Origin: Nitzschia sp. DOCU1
Lineage: Eukaryota > Bacillariophyta > Bacillariophyceae > Bacillariales > Bacillariaceae
Length of the DNA stretch: 64,000 bases
Direction: 5' to 3'
Assembly: GCA_951394045.1 (NCBI GenBank)
Contig: OX595987.1
Span: forward strand, 3,844,001-3,908,000
Of this stretch, positions 31,728 through 42,056 are shown piece after piece. The translations under genes and the position numbers were made by a program. Position 1 is the stretch's first letter. Each line of letters starts with the position of its first letter. A model generated the notes under the pieces. The model saw only the letters and a list, made by a program, of their open reading frames with translations. It searched no databases and was not told the DNA's origin.

Positions 31728-34700
31728 ATGTATTCTGCAGCACAAGACAGGGTCGCATTGACGGTCCCAATTTTGGAGGCTGCCATTGATGGCACTATCT
31801 CACATTCTGCCATTCGGAACGACATTAAAGGGAAATGGATCACTCCAGAGACACTAATTTGCGCCATTCAAGCTACAGGGACTATAGTCCCAGAAATTGA
31901 TTTGGGTGCTCCGGTAGTAAACAGGTTGCTAACCAGAATCAAGAGGTTCGGCTGCATGGATGTTTATGACGGAAGCAACAAGGTCGGTCTATTCAAGTTC
32001 CAATACAGTAGAAAAACATTCTACCAAGTGGTAGACCCCGGAGTCCAAGTCGCATATCCAGTGATCAATGCTCAAATATTCAAGATCTTTGTCAAGAAAG
32101 TTGAGGAAGATTCCAAGAAAATGCTGCAACTGCAGTCAAAAAGGCAAACTCGGTCAAGTACAAGTACAACGGAAGATTTTCCTGCATCTGGAGCAAACAA
32201 CATCAGCAACAACAATGTAGAAGCGGCATCCATTGCGCCAATGCCTCCAACAAAGCGACAAAAGGTACTTTTAGAAACCTACTGGGATTCGGAGGAGGCT
32301 AGGAAATTGTTTCAACCGAGAGTTGGTGATAATTCCTGTTTGGAAACACTGCAGCGGCGCATCATAAAGCTCCAAGAGGTACAAAATGGGAAAGATGGCT
32401 TTCGACATGCTATAAGGGGACGGGACCCAGATGACATTTGTTCAGAATCAGAGAAGAATGTTATTAGGCAAAAGTGTCAACTACTTTGTCTAGCATACAA
32501 ATTTGCAATCGATTTCATGAACCGTGAGACATGGCTTACCTGCTGCAACAAGGCGTGTGAAGTGTTAAATCCCCTTGGGATCAAGCAAGCCACATCAGGA
32601 CGAGTAGTTTCAATTTACAACAGGTTATTCCGAGATAGTGAGAGTTTCCTGCATCCTAACATTGATGTTCGGGCAGGCCGTCCACAGGCTCTTCCACGCA
32701 TGCTCCGCACCTACCAGAGCATCCGAGATGGAATACAGAGATACTGTGTGGCAAACCTCCAAGGCCTCACAGTCGAACACGTCCATGATTACACTCGGAA
32801 TGTTTTGTTGCCAGATGCCCACCAAATTTGGTGCACAGAACAAATTCCTGGAACGGACCTATCGTTCAATGGGTTTCTGAAGGATAATGGCTTGTCAAAA
32901 TTCTCTCCGATGACAACCTGGAGGTGGATGCGGCGGCTAGGCATGAAGTACGAATGCCACCGCAAAAGTTTCTATGTTGATGGGCATGAGCGCAATGATG
33001 TTGTTGATGCGCGAGTTAAATTTTGCAACAGGTATCTATTGGAATACGAGCCCCGGTGCTTCCGGTGGGTGCACCTTTCGGAGGAAGAGTGCCTAACAGT
33101 GCCGAAGCTAGATGTAGATCTAGGCGCCAAGTTTACTGCTCTGGATGGAACTGTCAAATATGAGTTTCACGAAGACTATCTTAATTTTTTATACAAAGAT
33201 AGGAACCAAGAACAGCCCTTCCAGATTGGCATGTCTATCAGGGCCCCTGCAAACTCAAGTCGCTTGGAGATAGTAGGCCAAGACGAATGTGTCTTAACGC
33301 AATTCTTGGTAAATGGCAAACGTTGGACTGGCTCAAAGGGAGAGGTTCCACTCCTTCCAAAGTCAGAAGGAGATGGTTATATGATATCGGCATTTCAATC
33401 TAGGCTCTTTGGATTCGGGCGAGACCTGACTGTGGAAGAATTGTCGCTGATCAATGAATCTCGCAAGGGCAAGCAATATTGGGACAAGGATGCGGCAAAG
33501 GAAGTTTTCAAGAGTCATTCTGCCGAAAAGCCAGAATTAGTAGCATCGCCATTTGTAAGATATATTTTAATTGGAGCCAACAATGATGGTTATTGGAACT
33601 CCAACCTAATGGCGATCCAACTTGAAGACGTCGTTGACTGCCTCAAAGTCCTCTACCCCACCATCACCTTCGTTTTTATTTTTGATCATAGTCAGGGTCA
33701 TTCAACAAAGAGAAAGGGGGGCCTTGACGCTGCAGCCATGAACCTTGGATATGGTGGGGCTCAACCTAAAATGCGACCGACTACTATAATAACTGAGGCA
33801 GGCTACCTTGGGGCTGAGAGTCCAATGTTGAAAGTTGGCGACACCCAATTCATGAACTGGGAGGACGAGGTTGGGAAAGATGGCTGTATCTGTGGGGGTC
33901 CAGGCGCTGAGCTGTGCCTCCTGTGTGGTGGGCCATGGCAATTGAGCAGGGATGAGTGTCTTGCCCGAATGCACTCCAGTTCCACTGGAACAAGTAAACG
34001 ACGGGACAAGACAAAAGCAGAACTCAAGGCCGACATTGAGGCAAATGGGATTCTCCTGCAAAGAAAATATGGGTTGAAAGAATTGAGAGAGATAGCAACC
34101 AAAAATGAGGTATCATTGCAGAAAACCGTGGAAAAGATCGAAGCCGGATGGCTTGGCCAACCGAAGGGCCTCTTACAAGTTGCACGAGAGCGTGGCTTTG
34201 TGGATGTGGATAACTTGCAGCAATACACCTTGAATGGGAAAAGGAGACCAGATGGAACAATCGACGAATCGAAGTCACTGCGGCAGATTGTTGGATCTTG
34301 TACAGACTTCAAAAATGAACTTTCCCATCTCCAAGTTATGGCTAACGCACTTGGGATAGAGGTCGACCACAGTCCAAAATTCCACGCCGAAATAGCTGGT
34401 GAAGGAATCGAATACTCTTGGGCGCATTCGAAAGGGAGTTATCGCAGAAGCCCGCTTCAAAGAAAAAGAACAAGGGCATCCTTCCAGGCGTTGGTGAAGG
34501 AGTGCACAAGCAACACCAATCTCACCAAAAACCGAGTGAAACGATTCTCTGCTCGAGCACGAGCTTACATGTGCACTTATCATTTCCTGCATGCTGGAGG
34601 AAATGATAATGGCGGGGAGGAACGTGTTGCGACGACAGGGCCATTGCTCCTGACAGAGATCGAGAAGATGATGAAAGACTTCAAGACTCATCGATCTGCT

Positions 34701-34745
34701 TTCGATTTTGATAGGGGTTTCTTGGGTGCATGTGGCGGAAGATGA
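31728..34745 (+). CDS. DDE-superfamily transposase, 1005 aa
   Basis: An uninterrupted frame starts at ATG 31728. The N-terminal third is variable, with a Ser/Thr/Asn linker and a basic patch (PPTKRQK). The central region (WRWMRRLGMKYECHRKSFYVDGHERNDVV) resembles the DNA-binding and pre-catalytic part of DDE endonucleases found in fungal and stramenopile transposons. Likely catalytic acids are D519 (VGQDEC), D653 (FVFIFDHSQGHS) and E895 (GEGIEYSWAHSKGSYR). A CICGGPGAELCLLCGGPW segment between the second and third acids looks like a zinc-binding insertion. I cannot assign it to a named superfamily with certainty. The C-terminus lies inside a local tandem duplication that supplies its stop. Length and lack of stops suggest recent or current activity. 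Confidence 0.85.
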   Translation: MYSAAQDRVALTVPILEAAIDGTISHSAIRNDIKGKWITPETLICAIQATGTIVPEIDLGAPVVNRLLTRIKRFGCMDVYDGSNKVGLFKFQYSRKTFYQVVDPGVQVAYPVINAQIFKIFVKKVEEDSKKMLQLQSKRQTRSSTSTTEDFPASGANNISNNNVEAASIAPMPPTKRQKVLLETYWDSEEARKLFQPRVGDNSCLETLQRRIIKLQEVQNGKDGFRHAIRGRDPDDICSESEKNVIRQKCQLLCLAYKFAIDFMNRETWLTCCNKACEVLNPLGIKQATSGRVVSIYNRLFRDSESFLHPNIDVRAGRPQALPRMLRTYQSIRDGIQRYCVANLQGLTVEHVHDYTRNVLLPDAHQIWCTEQIPGTDLSFNGFLKDNGLSKFSPMTTWRWMRRLGMKYECHRKSFYVDGHERNDVVDARVKFCNRYLLEYEPRCFRWVHLSEEECLTVPKLDVDLGAKFTALDGTVKYEFHEDYLNFLYKDRNQEQPFQIGMSIRAPANSSRLEIVGQDECVLTQFLVNGKRWTGSKGEVPLLPKSEGDGYMISAFQSRLFGFGRDLTVEELSLINESRKGKQYWDKDAAKEVFKSHSAEKPELVASPFVRYILIGANNDGYWNSNLMAIQLEDVVDCLKVLYPTITFVFIFDHSQGHSTKRKGGLDAAAMNLGYGGAQPKMRPTTIITEAGYLGAESPMLKVGDTQFMNWEDEVGKDGCICGGPGAELCLLCGGPWQLSRDECLARMHSSSTGTSKRRDKTKAELKADIEANGILLQRKYGLKELREIATKNEVSLQKTVEKIEAGWLGQPKGLLQVARERGFVDVDNLQQYTLNGKRRPDGTIDESKSLRQIVGSCTDFKNELSHLQVMANALGIEVDHSPKFHAEIAGEGIEYSWAHSKGSYRRSPLQRKRTRASFQALVKECTSNTNLTKNRVKRFSARARAYMCTYHFLHAGGNDNGGEERVATTGPLLLTEIEKMMKDFKTHRSAFDFDRGFLGACGGR

Positions 34746-34854
34746 TAGGGCCATTGCTCCTGACGGAGACTGATAAGATGATGAAAGACTTCAGCAGACA
34801 CATCGATCTGCTTTCGATTTTGATTGGGGTTTCTTGGGTGCATGTGGCGGGAGA
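34638..34854 (+). repeat. Tandem duplication across the 3' end of the transposase gene
   Basis: 34638-34742 recurs at 34748-34854 with a few substitutions and a 2-bp insertion (GGGCCATTGCTCCTGAC... to GTGGCGG-AGA). The first copy encodes the last residues of the transposase (MMKDF...GFLGACGGR). The stop arises at the junction between copies. The second copy is out of frame. Confidence 0.9.
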
Positions 34855-34932
34855 TTTTATTGCTTGCCGTAGACTTCTGGTAGCAATTTAACGTGTAGTA
34901 CTTAATTTTGTGTACATTCTACCAAACTCCTG

Positions 34933-34956
34933 TTTTAGATGTGACCAGCCATACAG
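34933..34956 (-). repeat. Right terminal inverted repeat of the DDE transposon
   Basis: Inverted partner of 31445-31468, with differences at two positions (CTG for CAG near the tip, and T for C near the inner end). Confidence 0.8.
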
Positions 34957-35435
34957 TCCATTTGCAGCCAGGTCGAAGAAATAGCGCATCGCTACGGCAT
35001 TTCAGATGGGTAATTCTCAAATTATCCATTTTCAGGTAATGCCACTTCATTATCTAACTGCATAATGAATGATAAGAAAGAGCAGAAGGCGTTTGGAAAA
35101 GCGAAAAGTCGCAGGCATATGTAGAATGAGATGGCGAGAAGAGAGCCATTGGCGCCGCTGGAGGGCAAAATCATTCCTATGAGTCCATCATTAACCGTCG
35201 GATAACGAGCTGTTTCGCCTTGCGGGCTCTCGTTTGGCGAGACATGCAGCGACCATGGTGGCTCTTCCTTTTTCTCGCCGTCAATGCTACAAGCGGCATT
35301 GCGGTGGATAAGGCTCCGTTTACTTTTGTAAAGCGAAGAACAAAGGAGGTCTTCTTCGTGTATTGCTCTCTCCTGAGTGATTGGAGTTGACCCCGTGCTT
35401 CTAGATAGTCATCTCCGGTACAAATTGACAGAAAA
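34957..35435. other. Intergenic region upstream of VPS51
   Basis: This 479-bp stretch should hold the VPS51 promoter. A minus-strand frame (35177-35599) overlaps the VPS51 start and is treated as a shadow. Nothing else was recognised. Confidence 0.3.
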
Positions 35436-38400
35436 ATGTCAGCGACCCCCGGCAGCGCTCCTGTTGCTGGACAGAAGCAACGCAGCAATAGTGAGGATGA
35501 TGATTCATTTAGTTCCGATTCGGAGGATGAATTCTTGACTACTATGCGTGGTAGTAGTGCGGCTTCGTCCACGACAGATCGCGAGGCCATGATTCGCAAA
35601 AAGCTACTGGAAAGTTTCTATGGCAAATCGGCCGTAGATACTGGCGTCCCACCCTCCAAACGAGGGGCACCATCGGGAAATGATACCGACTCGAGAGATA
35701 CATCCTCTAGTGAAGAGGAAGATGATGACAATGTCCAAGAGTCGTCCTTGTTGGACCCTCTCAGAGCCGAAGATTTGGATTCTCCTCTGTTCAATGCGGC
35801 TGCTCATACACAAAAGCACGTCCTGAGTAGCGGCGTCCATCCCCTGTTGGAAACCGAAGAATCCTTGGCGTGTCAAGTGAGGACGTTGGACTCTACCTTG
35901 CAGACTCTGGTGTATGAAAATTATTCTCGCTTTATTGAAGCCACGGATGCCATTCGGAGTATTGGCGTCAATGTCCAAGCCAATCAAGCCAATTTGTCCA
36001 AATTACAACAAAGCATGACTTTGGTAGGAGATGCAAGTCGATCGGTAGAGCAGGCTGTGGGCCCACTTCGTGATCAAGTGGTGGAAAAGTTGCGAGTCAA
36101 ACGCTTGTTGCAACGTTTGGATACCTTGTTGAAATTACCTACGACACTCAGACAACAAATACGGGCGGGCAAGTATCGTTTGGCAACTCAATCCTATGTG
36201 AGTGCCTATGGCATCTTGTCGAAACACTCGCGAGGTTTTGAATCTTTGCAGAGAATTGAAACGGATTGTCATGGCATCATGACTCAGCTCCTCAAAGATG
36301 TCCGACAAAAGCTGGTACATTGGAGTGGTGGTGTCGTACCGTCATCCTTGCTGCTAGTCCCGAGCAATGATAGCAGTGAACTTGAAGGAGGACAAGAAGA
36401 AAAGACAAACGTTCAAGACGATGATGAAGAAGACTTTGGACCACTCCCGGATCCTCCGCAAAGTATTGTGGAGATTATGGAGTGTGCGGGCACGTTTGCT
36501 TTGATTCTAAACCAGCGGCAGCAGGAGCAAGCGGTGGAGGATGCTCAAGAGGGCAATAGCAATGCCAATGTTAGCTTGGATCCTCAATTGACCTTGGAGG
36601 ATTGTCAATCCATGGCGTTGAGTGCCAGTTTGAGATTCTTGGAACGCATTCTTGATACTCATCACATTGAACTTCAAGGACAACAGTTGGTGTCCAAATC
36701 TGGCACAACTCGTGCTTCACGAGCGGTCGGGGGCTCGTTTCAAGACCCTACTGCCACGGCACTGGGTGACGATGGCGCCAATGCATCCAATACCCTGAGT
36801 TTGGTACCCACTTCGGTATTGGATAGCATTTTGGAAGTTGCGACCCTCTTTACCATGAACTTTTTGAATGGCAACGACGAGGAGACAGACCTGGATGGCA
36901 GCGCTACTGGAACAACCACCAAGAAACCCTTGATCAACGGAGACGAACGCTTGTCTCATTTCATCTCGACAGCCTTTGGCAACTTTTTGCAGCATGTCCG
37001 TGGTGAACTTTTGGAACAAGCCATGTTACAGCAACAACATGCAAGTCGAGCCCGTGCAGCGGCTCAAAAGGCTCAGAAGACCAGCAAGTCGAAAAAGCAC
37101 AAAAAGTCTCGCAGTGAAGATGCTGCCGAAGGCGAAGAAATTCTTCGTTTGGCGGCCGCTGAGGAAAAGGCAGAAGCTGAAAGTGATCAATATGACGAAC
37201 ATATTGCCAATGCCATGGGTACATTGCTCTTGTCCGCCCGGCAATTGGCGTCGGGCTTGACCTTGGTATCCAAGGGAGTAGTTTCTCCCGAGCTGGCTTC
37301 GAGTCTAGTCGATCAAACCACTGGGCTTACCGAAGCCATGGTCCGCCGACGGGTCGATCAAAAGTTCTACACGTTGCGATTGTGGGTGGTAGAAGATTGT
37401 TTGGCGCCATTCTGTCAATCCGTAATTGCCATGTCGAATGCTGACGAGGAAACTAAGGAGGAACAGCCACCTGCCCTCTTGGGCGCTGTCCAGCTGGCAA
37501 GTGTGGCGTTATCGGATTCTTTGCAACTTGTCGATGATACTGTCCGAAGTATCCTGGCTAATTTAGAAGACGAAGTTGGTGGTGGCAATTTGGACGACGA
37601 GACAGCAGACGACTCGATGCTTCGAGAGGCTGTGGAGCAAAGTACGTATCGATTCGCCAAGTGGCTAGCATCGGCCATGGAAATGTTAGCGGGATATGAA
37701 TCGTCGACCGATCCCAAAACAATGCTGGAAGCCAAAGTCGTACGATCACAAGACGTTGGTGCCGAGGATGATGGGGGACGTTCAGCGTACGGAGACACTT
37801 CTCCAAAGAAAGGAACAGGTGCCAACAAGTCATCCGCTAATTCTAGCAGTGACGACATGAGTGAAATGAGTAACGGAGGCGCAGCTTCTGTGGACAACTT
37901 GGTCGAAAATGCGCTTTTGGAGCTTGTCGGCGCCACACACAACCCCACCTTGGATATGGTTTTGGCAATTGCAGAAATGTGTCGAGTAGCCGAACGAAGT
38001 GTCATGGACAACATTCGTCAATCCATTGCTACTCATGGAGGCGGTGGGGTGGCTAGTAGTGGCGCGGCGGGGAGTGGGGGTACCAAAAGTCGCAAGATGG
38101 CCGCTGGCACCATGGGAGATGATCTATTTATGGGAGATGAAACTCAAAAGAATAGTCGCACTGCGAAGAATCCAATCTCGAGACGCTTTCGGCTTGCGGC
38201 TTCTCGAGTCTTGTCCTTATATGCCATGAGCCGCGGGCACGAGGCTGGCGTGCTTTTGTGCTTGACGCTTCCTGAGCTGGCACGCAATCACGGGCCAGGT
38301 ACTACTACCAGAGAAGGTCCTCGGCCAGTTGTTTGCCAAGTGTTGGAGCTAGTCAAAGCCACAAGCCTAGACTGTTCGGACCTTTTCGGAGGAAACAGAC

Positions 38401-38921
38401 GAGCTGGTCCGATCCCAGATAGGTTGCAAGACGAATATGCCTCGCTGACATCCTCCAGGATGAACACTTCCACCAGTAATCGGTCTGGCCTCGTGTTCGA
38501 CGTCGAACGAATGTTTGCCGAGAAGGTGATTGTTTATCCGCACCCAAGTGATATTTCCGACTTTCAACGCAATGCTGTCGTTGCCTTGATTTTCAAAGTG
38601 GCCTTCAAGGCCTGGGCCGAGAACGCCCGCCTGCTACGATTTTCTGTACATGGGTATCGCCAAATCAAAGTCGACGTGGAGTTTCTCAAATGGTTCCTTC
38701 CTCACTATGTCAAAGATGAAACATTGCCCGATGGATCCAACGCTCGTACCTCCTTGCTGAGCCTATTGACGGAAGTTGTTCAGACCGCCAGGGAGCGCTG
38801 CGTCATCGAAGGAGAAGGGCTGTACCAAGACGTCGACGAAACCAATGACGCTCGCGCAACCATTCGAGTGTTCATGTCAGGTCTGGGAGGCAGCCCAAAC
38901 TTTTGTATTACTGAAGACTAG
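35436..38921 (+). CDS. VPS51: VPS51, subunit of GARP/EARP tethering complexes
   Basis: An intronless frame of 1161 aa starts at ATG 35436. After an acidic Ser-rich start, residues 54-63 read IRKKLLESFYG, the conserved VPS51 N-terminal motif that in other species contacts the t-SNARE. The VPS51/EXO84/COG1 N-terminal helical block follows: LDPLRAEDLDSPLFN, ESLACQVRTLDSTLQTLVYENYSRFIEATDAIRSI, then a coiled coil to about residue 230. The remainder is helical with several acidic, Ser- or Gly-rich inserts, which explain a length well above the usual VPS51 size. VPS51 holds together the complex that tethers endosome-derived vesicles at the trans-Golgi and recycling endosomes. A COG1 or EXO84 relative is possible but the LL-x-x-x-YG motif favours VPS51. 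Confidence 0.85.
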   Translation: MSATPGSAPVAGQKQRSNSEDDDSFSSDSEDEFLTTMRGSSAASSTTDREAMIRKKLLESFYGKSAVDTGVPPSKRGAPSGNDTDSRDTSSSEEEDDDNVQESSLLDPLRAEDLDSPLFNAAAHTQKHVLSSGVHPLLETEESLACQVRTLDSTLQTLVYENYSRFIEATDAIRSIGVNVQANQANLSKLQQSMTLVGDASRSVEQAVGPLRDQVVEKLRVKRLLQRLDTLLKLPTTLRQQIRAGKYRLATQSYVSAYGILSKHSRGFESLQRIETDCHGIMTQLLKDVRQKLVHWSGGVVPSSLLLVPSNDSSELEGGQEEKTNVQDDDEEDFGPLPDPPQSIVEIMECAGTFALILNQRQQEQAVEDAQEGNSNANVSLDPQLTLEDCQSMALSASLRFLERILDTHHIELQGQQLVSKSGTTRASRAVGGSFQDPTATALGDDGANASNTLSLVPTSVLDSILEVATLFTMNFLNGNDEETDLDGSATGTTTKKPLINGDERLSHFISTAFGNFLQHVRGELLEQAMLQQQHASRARAAAQKAQKTSKSKKHKKSRSEDAAEGEEILRLAAAEEKAEAESDQYDEHIANAMGTLLLSARQLASGLTLVSKGVVSPELASSLVDQTTGLTEAMVRRRVDQKFYTLRLWVVEDCLAPFCQSVIAMSNADEETKEEQPPALLGAVQLASVALSDSLQLVDDTVRSILANLEDEVGGGNLDDETADDSMLREAVEQSTYRFAKWLASAMEMLAGYESSTDPKTMLEAKVVRSQDVGAEDDGGRSAYGDTSPKKGTGANKSSANSSSDDMSEMSNGGAASVDNLVENALLELVGATHNPTLDMVLAIAEMCRVAERSVMDNIRQSIATHGGGGVASSGAAGSGGTKSRKMAAGTMGDDLFMGDETQKNSRTAKNPISRRFRLAASRVLSLYAMSRGHEAGVLLCLTLPELARNHGPGTTTREGPRPVVCQVLELVKATSLDCSDLFGGNRRAGPIPDRLQDEYASLTSSRMNTSTSNRSGLVFDVERMFAEKVIVYPHPSDISDFQRNAVVALIFKVAFKAWAENARLLRFSVHGYRQIKVDVEFLKWFLPHYVKDETLPDGSNARTSLLSLLTEVVQTARERCVIEGEGLYQDVDETNDARATIRVFMSGLGGSPNFCITED

Positions 38922-39307
38922 CATGACTTATTGCAATGAAGAAGGGCGGGGCTTACGGTAGATGACTGAATCTTGTCAAGGCTCGGGTAGTCTCTAGTAG
39001 CCGTTGTCTTGATTCGAGAAAGTCTTTGAAAGTGAAAAACATGGTCCACTGCACTATAGAGTACGGTATCTCTACTCCCTTTGGTATGCAGCTAAAGTTG
39101 CGTTACCGGCAGCTACAGTAGTGTCCTTATCGCAACTGGGTTGGAGCGGCAAGAGAGCAATATACCTGCATGATCCGTTGACATCTCGGGACTCAGTAGT
39201 AGTGGAATGCCGCGTGCCGAGATCGTCTTAGTCGTACCCCGTCCAAATCCCATCATGTGCATCGCCATCCATTTGAACGGCTCTAAAAGGCATTGTTACG
39301 CACCGCC
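38922..39307. other. Intergenic region, nothing recognised
   Basis: 386 bp between two same-strand genes; no coding, repeat or promoter motif was identified. Confidence 0.3.
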
Positions 39308-40286
39308 ATGGCTTTCTTCAAAATGAACGAACCAGAACTCTCACTTCATCTGAACTCCCGGAATAGCACTTCTAATTTCAAACGTTTGGGAACTGCAAGT
39401 GATCCCTCTTCCTTTGGATGCACTCAGTTCCTTTACCTCAACCGAGAAAAACCACAAAAGCGGGCCATTAAATCGCTCTCGTTCTATCGCAAGCAGCACT
39501 ATACGCCAGACATGCCTTCCGTTGCCGACGAAACACCAACTGACGATGACATGGAATGTACAACAGGGAATACTTGGGTGAGAACTGGGTGCATCTTTTC
39601 TTATAATGGGAGCACCAAAGATATTTTGCTGAATTACTTTATCCTGGCAGTCAACTTAACGTACTGCTCGGCGACTCTCATACGTCACGGCAAAGATCGG
39701 CAACGAGTGGCACTGTACAGTCTCTTGGGGGTTACTCTCTTTCAATGGGTTCTTTGCCTGATTCTGGGATGCAGTGGTATTTCAATCATCTGGTGCGCGA
39801 TTTGTGGATGGATGATGAATGAACGACGGCAGCTCCATCAGGTTTCCAACGACGACGACGGGACCACCACACCCCCTACGAATCCTTCTACAAATGCCAT
39901 GTGGCAACGCCTCGAAGAAGACTACGGGAAAGGAATCATTTTGCTAAATCTGCTCGTTGTCGTCTACTATGCCATTGTCATGGAACCTATTACCACTGTG
40001 GCTCATGTTTGTGCGCTGATACTCGGTGCCGCACTCAACATTGCTGCTCTGAATCTAACCAATGGCTCTCGCAGTATGTCAACAAGCCAAGACTTGTTGG
40101 CATCACCACACGCTTCATTGCTACAAGGTAATGGGGTGGGGGAAATGCTTTCGCTAGCCACGTAAGCCGCCCTGTCGGCTTGTACTTTCTTAATAGACGT
40201 GAGCTCTCTCGACTTACCTCTTGCTGTTTCGTTTTCGGCAACTTCTTTTTGCAGCACGAGAAAAGGTCGTGGCCGAAACAAGTTAG
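39308..40286 (+). CDS. Unknown multi-pass membrane protein (probably 2 exons)
   Basis: The frame extends to a TTG at 39293, but the first ATG is 39308. The N-terminal 95 residues are soluble. Hydrophobic segments follow: DILLNYFILAVNLTYCSATLI, VALYSLLGVTLFQWVLCLILGCSGISIIWCAICGWMM (likely two passes), and GIILLNLLVVVYYAIVMEPITTVAHVCALILGAALNIAAL (two passes). Five passes are likely. The last exon is a choice. Read through, the protein ends GNGVGEMLSLAT at 40165. Spliced from a GTAATG donor at 40128 to a CTTTTTGCAG acceptor ending at 40254, it ends AREKVVAETS at 40286 (exons 39308-40127 and 40255-40286, 283 aa). I prefer the spliced form because both signals are good and the size is typical here. 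Family not recognised. Confidence 0.6.
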
Positions 40287-40606
40287 ACTGATAAGAATCT
40301 CAGAGTGAACTTAGACGATACATATTTTGGGCCTTAACTCCAGCAACGGCGCGGCTTCTCTCGTGCCCGGTACTAGTTTACTCCTGACTAGAGACCATCC
40401 CAGATGTAGTCCTATGGACGAGTAGTAGTTTTGGTTTTAGGTTTACAAGATGTGTCGCGTCGGCGTATGCATAACTGGGAACAAAAATGAAAAACGAAGG
40501 ATCCGCCTTGTTTCACCCCGGGCACCCTTCACGGGACTGACGACACCACACACACGGTGGATTTTTTGAATATGAATACAACAACGGTAAAGCAAACAAG
40601 GCTCAT
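40287..40606. other. Convergent intergenic region
   Basis: 320 bp between two gene 3' ends; nothing recognised beyond A/T-rich tracts that may serve polyadenylation. Confidence 0.3.
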
Positions 40607-42056
40607 TCACTCCAGCAGCGCTAAGGGAGGGTCAAACTTGGTGTCTCCGTGGAAAAACGAAGGAAACAAGGCACTATCGGATGTTGGAGGTGGTTCGACA
40701 CTGTGGATTTCTCCGTTGCCATAACCTAAACAGTCATCAAGAAGAAGCAAAGGTGAGTCCAGGAGAAAGAAGAGTCAAAACTCCTATAGAACCCCCCATA
40801 CACACTATCACCTACCAAGGGTCACCATTTCGGAAGAAAAGTCATCCTCAGAGCTTTCTACCGTCCGATACATTTCGGATTGCGGAAATGTTGACGGGAT
40901 ATTCAAACCCTCAAGGAACTGCCTTGTAGTGCCTATGAATGGGGCAAGATTCAGATCCAGCGCAGAAGGGGGAGATCTCTTTGACGAATCTCGTGATTCG
41001 AACGTTGGCGATGAAGATGGACTAGATATAAGTGTAGATTCCGAACTTTGTCCCTGGGAGTCAAAGGCGGGCACTGCCAGGTCCCATGATGCAGTAGGAG
41101 GCGGAGCAGGGATTCCCAGTCCATCATTCCTCGAGACAGCAGTCTTTGCGTTCGTACTAGTAGAAGAGAGCTCAGGAGCAGCTGCGATTGTTGGAAGATG
41201 ATGATTGGACGACGATAGGCCTCCACAATTGATAAACTGTTCCGTGACGGCCTCTCGTTGTATCTTTGCCAATGCTTCCTGTTCTCGTCGTTCTTTTCTC
41301 CATTTGGCGATCCTCTCCTTGTACACTTCCCGCTCGCGATGTTCCCGCTCAATGTAGGGACACCGCATCTCGACTGGCAAAGACTTCCATGCTTGACCCA
41401 GGAGCTTGGATATCTCGGTGTTCTTCAAGTCGGGGTTTTCTTCCTTGAGCTTGGATCTCATAGTCAGGCTATAAAAGAGAAACGCCGATGGAGGCCGCTT
41501 TGGAGCGCTAGGATCCTGTATGCAAAAGAATGACGGAAGAAGGATACTTGGACTGAGAACTGGTGTCAAGCAGTTACAAAGAAGAGTGCTGTAACAAGAT
41601 ACTTACTTTGCGAGATCTTCCAGATGGAACCTGCCAAGGTCCAGTGTACAACTGCTTCTCCGCATCGTATCGCAACTTGTCCCTCCTGGCGACTTCTTCC
41701 CACTTGTGTCGGTCTTCTTGTGAGAGCTCCTTCCAGTCGGAGGCAATTTGACGAGAGAATGACGTCACTTGCACGTGATCCTTCTTGAACTTTTTGTACT
41801 CCGCCATTCGGCTGATGCTAAATAAGATGTAGGGGCTCTTGAATCTTCTTGGCGCCTGAGGTGCTTTGCGATACTTCTTCTTCCTTCGGGCGGATGGACT
41901 GGCTGCGGACGATGCCGCCAAGGATGACGTTCCATCATCCGAGGCCTCATCCTCGGACACGTCGTGGTCATCCTCACCGGGTCCTCCTAAACTAATAGCA
42001 CCATCGAGGCTTTCTGCATCGTCCGGATCCTGCAATGCCTTCGTTCTACTCATCAT
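40607..42056 (-). CDS. Protein with two HMG boxes (3 exons)
   Basis: Exons: 41607-42056, 40816-41515, 40607-40725; introns of 91 and 90 nt; product 422 aa. The N-terminus is acidic (residues 1-50) and then basic (SARRKKKYRK). Box 1, about residues 66-140, reads APRRFKSPYILFSISRMAEY ... RQIASDWKELSQEDRHKWEEVARRDKLRYDAE. Box 2 begins in exon 2 at residue 151 with DPSAPKRPPSAFLFYSLTMRSKLKEENP ... ISKLLGQAWKSLPVEMRCPYIERE. Both have the aromatic and Pro positions of L-shaped DNA-bending HMG folds. A long Ser/Thr/Pro-rich tail follows, as in transcription regulators. Exon 3 adds GYGNGEIHSVEPPPTSDSAL and FPSFFHGDTKFDPPLALLE. Stopping at the TGA at 40808 instead would read into a GTAGGT donor. Nuclear chromatin or transcription role inferred. 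Confidence 0.85.

Larger units (their letters stand above)
31445..34956 (+). mobile_element. DNA transposon with terminal inverted repeats and an intact DDE transposase gene
   Basis: The ends carry inverted repeats: 31445-31468 on the left and 34933-34956 (inverted) on the right share the core GTATGGCTGGTCACATC. There are two mismatches over 24 bp, and weaker similarity runs further inward around GTAG-ATGT. The element is about 3.5 kb and encloses one long transposase frame. No convincing target-site duplication is visible at the ends I chose. The termini may therefore be off by a few bases, or the insertion is old at its edges. It lies between CRAL-TRIO copy A and VPS51. Confidence 0.8.

Noticed and set aside
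35177..35599. Minus-strand ORF of 140 aa at the VPS51 start
   Set aside because: Overlaps the strongly supported VPS51 coding start; the antisense of Ser/Asp-rich coding sequence tends to stay open.
37415..38014. Minus-strand ORF of 199 aa inside VPS51
   Set aside because: A shadow frame: low-complexity Ser/Ala translation opposite the VPS51 frame.
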